Assembly (NCBI RefSeq): GCF_029227915.1
Contig: NC_079883.1
Location: 2,108,001 to 2,172,000 of the forward strand
DNA: 64,000 nucleotides
From: Hydractinia symbiolongicarpus
Taxonomy: Eukaryota; Cnidaria; Hydrozoa; Anthoathecata; Hydractiniidae
Direction: 5' to 3'
Positions 60,151 through 64,000 of the stretch are shown here, one piece after another. How positions within the stretch are numbered: the first letter of the stretch is position 1; each line of letters opens with the position of its first letter. Both the position numbers and the translations under genes were made by a program. Under the pieces are notes generated by a model. That model saw only the letters and a program-made list of their open reading frames with translations, did not search any database and was not told the origin of the DNA.

Positions 60151-60179
60151 GTAAATCACAGCTATGTGCTGTGATTTAC
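60151..60179. promoter_or_regulatory. Perfect 11-bp stem-loop upstream of the Rep-like gene; candidate replication origin
   Basis: GTAAATCACAG (60151-60161), 7-nt loop CTATGTG, CTGTGATTTAC (60169-60179). It lies 89 bp before the Rep start codon, between the gene and the right terminal block. Small Rep-encoding replicons keep their nicking site in such a hairpin near the rep 5' end. The loop does not contain the classical TAGTATTAC nonamer, so the role is inferred from position and perfection only. A transcriptional operator-type role is an alternative. Confidence 0.5.
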
Positions 60180-60243
60180 GGCCTAAATTTGAGTAGAAAA
60201 TCTTTGGTTGGCCAATTATCACAATTTCCTGTTCATTTTTTTG

Positions 60244-60440
60244 CTCAGACAATCCTGGACAAAATATATCGGAACTTTTCACATTTTACATGTTTTTGCC
60301 CTGTTCACATCCCCTTCCCCCTATTTCAATGTTGCAAGGTGCCTTATAACCAGTCGGCAGCCCGACAACATTGAAATAGGGGGTAAGGGGGCCAAGAAGA
60401 GGATTTTCCTCAAAAGTTCCAAATATTTTGTCCGGGATTG
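60244..60440 (-). repeat. Right terminal block of the Rep-carrying transposon
   Basis: Same 191-bp palindromic block as the left end, in the same (direct) orientation as judged by the asymmetric part between the arms (CACATTTTACATGTTTTTGC). It ends TCCGGGATTG at 60440, followed by TA. Confidence 0.85.
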
Positions 60441-60442
60441 TA

Positions 60443-61435
60443 GCTGGGCTAGCTAGCCAAGAATAACATGGACTTTAACGAGTTTTATATTGACTGAATA
60501 ACCAAAAAAAGAGTCTGAAAAAAGAGTCTGGAAATGAAGGAGACGCATTTGTTATAATCTCGTAATCCTGTATTCAGTGTTTTTAATAAAACTGGATAGA
60601 TCAGATCATCTTTTTATGGGCAATGTTTAACTAGCCATGTTAAAGAAACATCCAGACCGAATGTTGCTGAATTATTTTAACTGTTAAAACTGTTTCCCGC
60701 TTGCACAATCCAGACGGTTAACAAAAACTACTAATAAATTTTCAGATTTGTGTTTCTTGTGTTCACATCTATTTAAATAGCTGTACAGTCCTGGTAATTT
60801 GTGTTTAATATTGATATTTTCTTTTGATTACTTTTGAAACTTTTAGAGAAACTTTCCCCGCAAATTTAAGAAGCTGTGGGTGACTGTATTAGCTCAACGG
60901 GATAACGACATGCAAGATAGTTGAAATATATATAAGGATGCACCGTTGTAAGCAGTTCACACGAATGTACGTTATAGTGGCCTGTACTAACCTCCGCATA
61001 TCGGTGTCAATCACGAATAATCTTTGAACTTTCTTGGGATTAATTTTTCAGAAAAAAATTTTCTGCAATTTCAAAGTCGGCCAACATCTTTTATTCATTT
61101 TACTTAATAAAAGGTGTTAGCCAATTAACTTTTCTCGGGCTATATAACAACAGTTTCTAACCTGTGTTTATATTTTAGCTGAAATTGCAGGAAAGTTATT
61201 TTTTGAAACATACATCACACCGGAAACACTGAATCGTTATGAGTGCTACGATGCCGCACCAAGGTTCTCTACGTAAATGTGCAACACAGTTTAGCGTCGG
61301 AATATCCAGCAATCTTTATATTAGTACCCGTATCCTGCCTTTCTTAGCCAATTTCTCGCAACTTAGTTACTTTATGCTAACTAGCAAACAATGATGTACA
61401 AGATAGCAATGCCCAATGGAATATAGAATATACGA
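60443..61435. other. Intergenic, no gene seen
   Basis: A GGCTAGCTAGCC palindrome lies at about 60447-60458, just outside the transposon. Nothing else is recognisable. Confidence 0.4.
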
Positions 61436-61456
61436 CTAGTCTATAATACAATGCCT
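61436..61456 (+). mobile_element. Helitron end-to-start junction (CTAG|TCTATAATACAATGCC)
   Basis: CTAG at 61436-61439 is preceded by CCCAATGGAATATAGAATATACGA and followed directly by TCTATAATACAATGCC. This is the same end/start pairing as in the mini-Helitron trio. The far ends of the two elements were not identified. Confidence 0.4.
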
Positions 61457-64000
61457 ACTGCCCGCATTTGATCCATAGAATGAAGATATCAGGTCTTCTG
61501 CAACGTAGTAATTTTAAAATGGTGGAAGTGTGTATTTCTTTGTTTTATTTTCCACAGAATGTTAACATGCATAAAAGCATAGTTTTGAAACTTGGTAAAT
61601 ATAGAGCTTTGACCACTTCTTTAGCTAAGGCAAGTCTAGCTATTAGTTAATAGAACTATGAAAGTATATATTTCCAGCTGACCATACTAGCGCAGGAAAC
61701 GACAGCTATAACAAATGTTTTAATGCGAGACACATCTCAAAATGACCGCGTCCAAAAGGCAACATATAAACACCAGGATTAAAAATTAAACGCTACCCTC
61801 AATAGGCTGCATATATTATAGAGGATAGAAACCAAGTGCGTAAGTTGAAACGGAAAAGAATTAATAAAAAATTACTTACTTAAAAGCACTATGCAGCCCG
61901 AACAAATTTGTACACAAGCGCGCACACACATACCCTCATACAACGCAACAAAATAAATGCGTATCTCAGACAGCTAGTGACATGTAACAAATAACAAATA
62001 GTAGTTTAACATTATCAACGAAGAACTAATGGTATTCATGGGAATAAAATACTTGATAACAAATGCCTAAATCAAAAACACATTTGAGACATCGCTATCT
62101 AAAAAAGGTAACCATTAACAAAAATAAATACTGGAAATGCTTGAAAGTAATTAGCGCTAACAGACCATTTAGTTATTACAACAGGATTTATTGTAATTTT
62201 TATATTTGTTATTTTATAAAAATTTGACTGCGATATCCAGCCACAGTAAACATTGTTACTCTAGTAGATTTACGTCGTTATGTTTCTACAGGACATCACA
62301 AGGTTAACTAATTAGAGGCAGTTTTACTAAGAGCATTGAGCGCATAGAAATTTTGAAGTATCCTATATTTGGCCATCCATAAAGTACGTAGGCACCAACG
62401 TGATAATTTGCTGCATAATCCCCAACCCCCGTACCAATGTTGACACTTCTGCACTTTCGCCGTGACCCACCCTCCCTACGTACGCATGCATACACTTACT
62501 AAATTTTAGCACCCAAACTTCCCGCAGTCTTCCGGCCTTTAAAAAACTATGTTATAGTTATTAAAATATTTCGTCTACTTCTGTAAAGAGCTTGTTGTAA
62601 CGGACTTAATTGAGACAATTCAGCAAAATAAGCATCAAAATAAGAAAAATCGAAACCACAGATGATCAAAGTGCGCACGTACACATTTCTAAAAGCCTTG
62701 TCTTCCTAGCAAGCATCTGCACGCTTTTAGTCTGACCTTTACCCCTCTAGGTATGACTTAATTATTTTAGTCTTTTAGTTACACAGCCAAATTTTTTTTA
62801 AATATTCTTTGAAAGTAATATTTACCTTTTTGATGCGTCTATCAAATTGCTTTACACACCTAAGTTGTGTAGACTTTTGTTTATTCCGAGGTTTAGGGTT
62901 TACAGTTTCAGCTTTTTAGGTTTGAAAATATATGATTACGTCATATTAGACTAAAAAGATCCTTTAATTTGGGGGAGAGGTAGGTGGTCGTGGGGGTAAT
63001 AAACAAAAATTAGCACTGGAAATCAAACTTACATAATATCAAAACTTTTTTGCATATCTTGATATAAAGTTTTGTAGTTTAAAAATAATTTTATCTTTAA
63101 TAATTGGTAGAAATGTAAGCACGTCAATTTACTGATGATGTAATAAGTTCTCGGATTTTTAACTATAAACGTTGAACAACTTGAGAACGAAGAAAGATTT
63201 TCCAAAAAACCACAATGATTTCATAAACAAAATTTTATTCTCAAGACAATACAATAATGTCATTTTTAATGCAGAATTCCTCTTAATAATATAGATTTTT
63301 TAAGTTTTTATATAACTTGAATATTTGTTGATATGTATAAATATTGTAATTATTTTGCTCACAAAGTAAATGATACATTGTACAGCCGAGAATTTGAGAA
63401 AAGACAGGACGCCTTTTTTTGAATATCAATGTCTTGTAAGTAATGGTGTTTGCATTGTAAACAAATTTTCTTAACAGTTGCCAATATTTACCATTTTTAT
63501 TTTTTATTTTATAACATTTAAACCAATATTTTCAAATATATTTCGTACATATTTCAGACAAAAGGTCGCACATACAGATGGTTTTTTTGTCGTGCACTGA
63601 CATAATTCGGGCGTGATTAATATAGAGACGCGATGTCCCAACGTTGAACGCCTAGTTCAGCGTTGGGTACAGGTTAACCTTGTCGCGCAACCAGATGGAG
63701 CAGTGCAGTACAGGTACATAGTATGTTACAAATCCTTTGTAGCGCACACAGCGTTACATTGCTAATGTTTAATAATTTTTCCACAACTTTAGCAAAAATA
63801 AAAACACAAGGTACTATTTGTTGGAATAAGTTTCTATGACAGGAATGAGGATTCAGTGCGGAGTACTTGCGTTCTTTTTAGACGACAACTTCAGTTCAAA
63901 TAAAAGCACAGAAAAATCTGTCGTTAGTCGGACTAGCAAAACTGTCACTCAGGATTTTTTTTATTTACAGAATAAGTTTCAGGGAATGTTCTAAAAGAAG
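61457..64000. other. AT-rich intergenic sequence, no gene seen
   Basis: Only short frames without domains. One hairpin at 63637-63667 is listed separately. Confidence 0.5.
63637..63667. repeat. Hairpin of 12 base pairs
   Basis: CCCAACG and TGAAC (63637-63649) pair with GTTCA and CGTTGGG (63655-63667) with a single mismatch between the two blocks and a five-base loop. Function unknown. Confidence 0.55.

Larger units (their letters stand above)
57101..60440. mobile_element. Complete Tc1/mariner-type transposon carrying a Rep-like gene, 3340 bp
   Basis: The dinucleotide TA flanks both outer ends (57099-57100 and 60441-60442), the signature of Tc1/mariner insertion. The ends are 191-bp blocks (57101-57291 and 60250-60440) with five differences, all transitions. 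The first inner bases TCTGAG and CTCAGA are inverted. Inside are a spliced DD34E transposase ('+', 57436-58646) and a Rep-like HUH/SF3 gene ('-', 60062-58743), convergent and 96 bp apart, plus a stem-loop upstream of the Rep gene. Neither terminal block alone is flanked by TA on both sides, so they are two ends of one insertion rather than two solo MITEs. Similar ends imply a fairly young copy. The combination of a cut-and-paste transposase with a rolling-circle-type initiator is the notable point. Confidence 0.85.

Noticed and set aside
60079-60282. 67-codon minus-strand frame upstream of the Rep-like gene
   Set aside because: It overlaps the stem-loop and the terminal block, and its translation is partly of the terminal repeat.
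60890-60920. tRNA-like stretch TTAGCTCAACGGGATAAC
   Set aside because: It resembles an A-box/D-arm, but no acceptor stem, anticodon arm or B-box follows.

Overview
The window reads as nuclear DNA of an AT-rich invertebrate, most likely a cnidarian and plausibly a hydrozoan. The reasons are spliceable genes, AATAAA signals and a mixture of repeat families that I associate with cnidarian genomes: Tc1/mariner with a Rep-like gene, OTU-hAT, DUF4116-like repeats and mini-Helitrons. The species cannot be fixed from sequence alone.

Layout. (1) Positions 1-29552 are one uninterrupted satellite array, about 79 head-to-tail monomers of ~373 bp. Monomers are organised into higher-order repeats: a 2984-bp 8-mer with a 2611-bp 7-mer variant between 1 and 8579, and a 4098-bp 11-mer tandemly duplicated between 16743 and 24938. 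Copies match closely wherever compared. The array decays into divergent and truncated monomers at its right edge, which is the architecture of centromeric or heterochromatic satellites. (2) Positions 29553-32533 hold a compact cluster of broken, virus-like or mobile-element genes (a hydrophobic '+' strand protein, a possible ssDNA-binding-like protein, two tiny ORFs, two DUF4116-like repeat genes) and a RecQ-type helicase exon. (3) Positions 32.8-34.5 kb hold a foldback element with a nested non-autonomous Helitron. (4) Positions 35.7-38.9 kb hold a long intact reading frame that fuses an OTU-like domain to a TTF-finger hAT transposase. (5) Positions 38980-39249 hold two covarying hairpins followed by a convincing type III hammerhead ribozyme. 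(6) Positions 39.4-56 kb are gene-poor: GC-rich hairpins, Helitron-like tails, one secreted cystine-knot gene (44791-45222, minus), a head-to-tail trio of mini-Helitrons (47394-47727) and a broken THAP/DDE transposase. (7) Positions 57101-60440 are a complete 3340-bp transposon with TA target duplication. (8) The last 3.5 kb are nearly featureless.

The most exciting object is the transposon at 57101-60440. Inside one pair of terminal repeats it carries a spliced DD34E Tc1/mariner transposase and, convergent on the other strand, a Rep-like gene with the HUH-endonuclease motifs and SF3-helicase motifs used by rolling-circle replicons. A perfect 11-bp stem-loop lies just upstream of the Rep gene. 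The 191-bp terminal blocks are each internally palindromic but are direct, not inverted, copies of one another. This suggests an element combining cut-and-paste integration with Rep-dependent circular amplification. The Rep copy here is damaged by an in-frame stop and has an unusual Walker A lysine. The Rep family itself, as I recall, is multicopy in cnidarians; the physical link to a Tc1/mariner element is what deserves checking.
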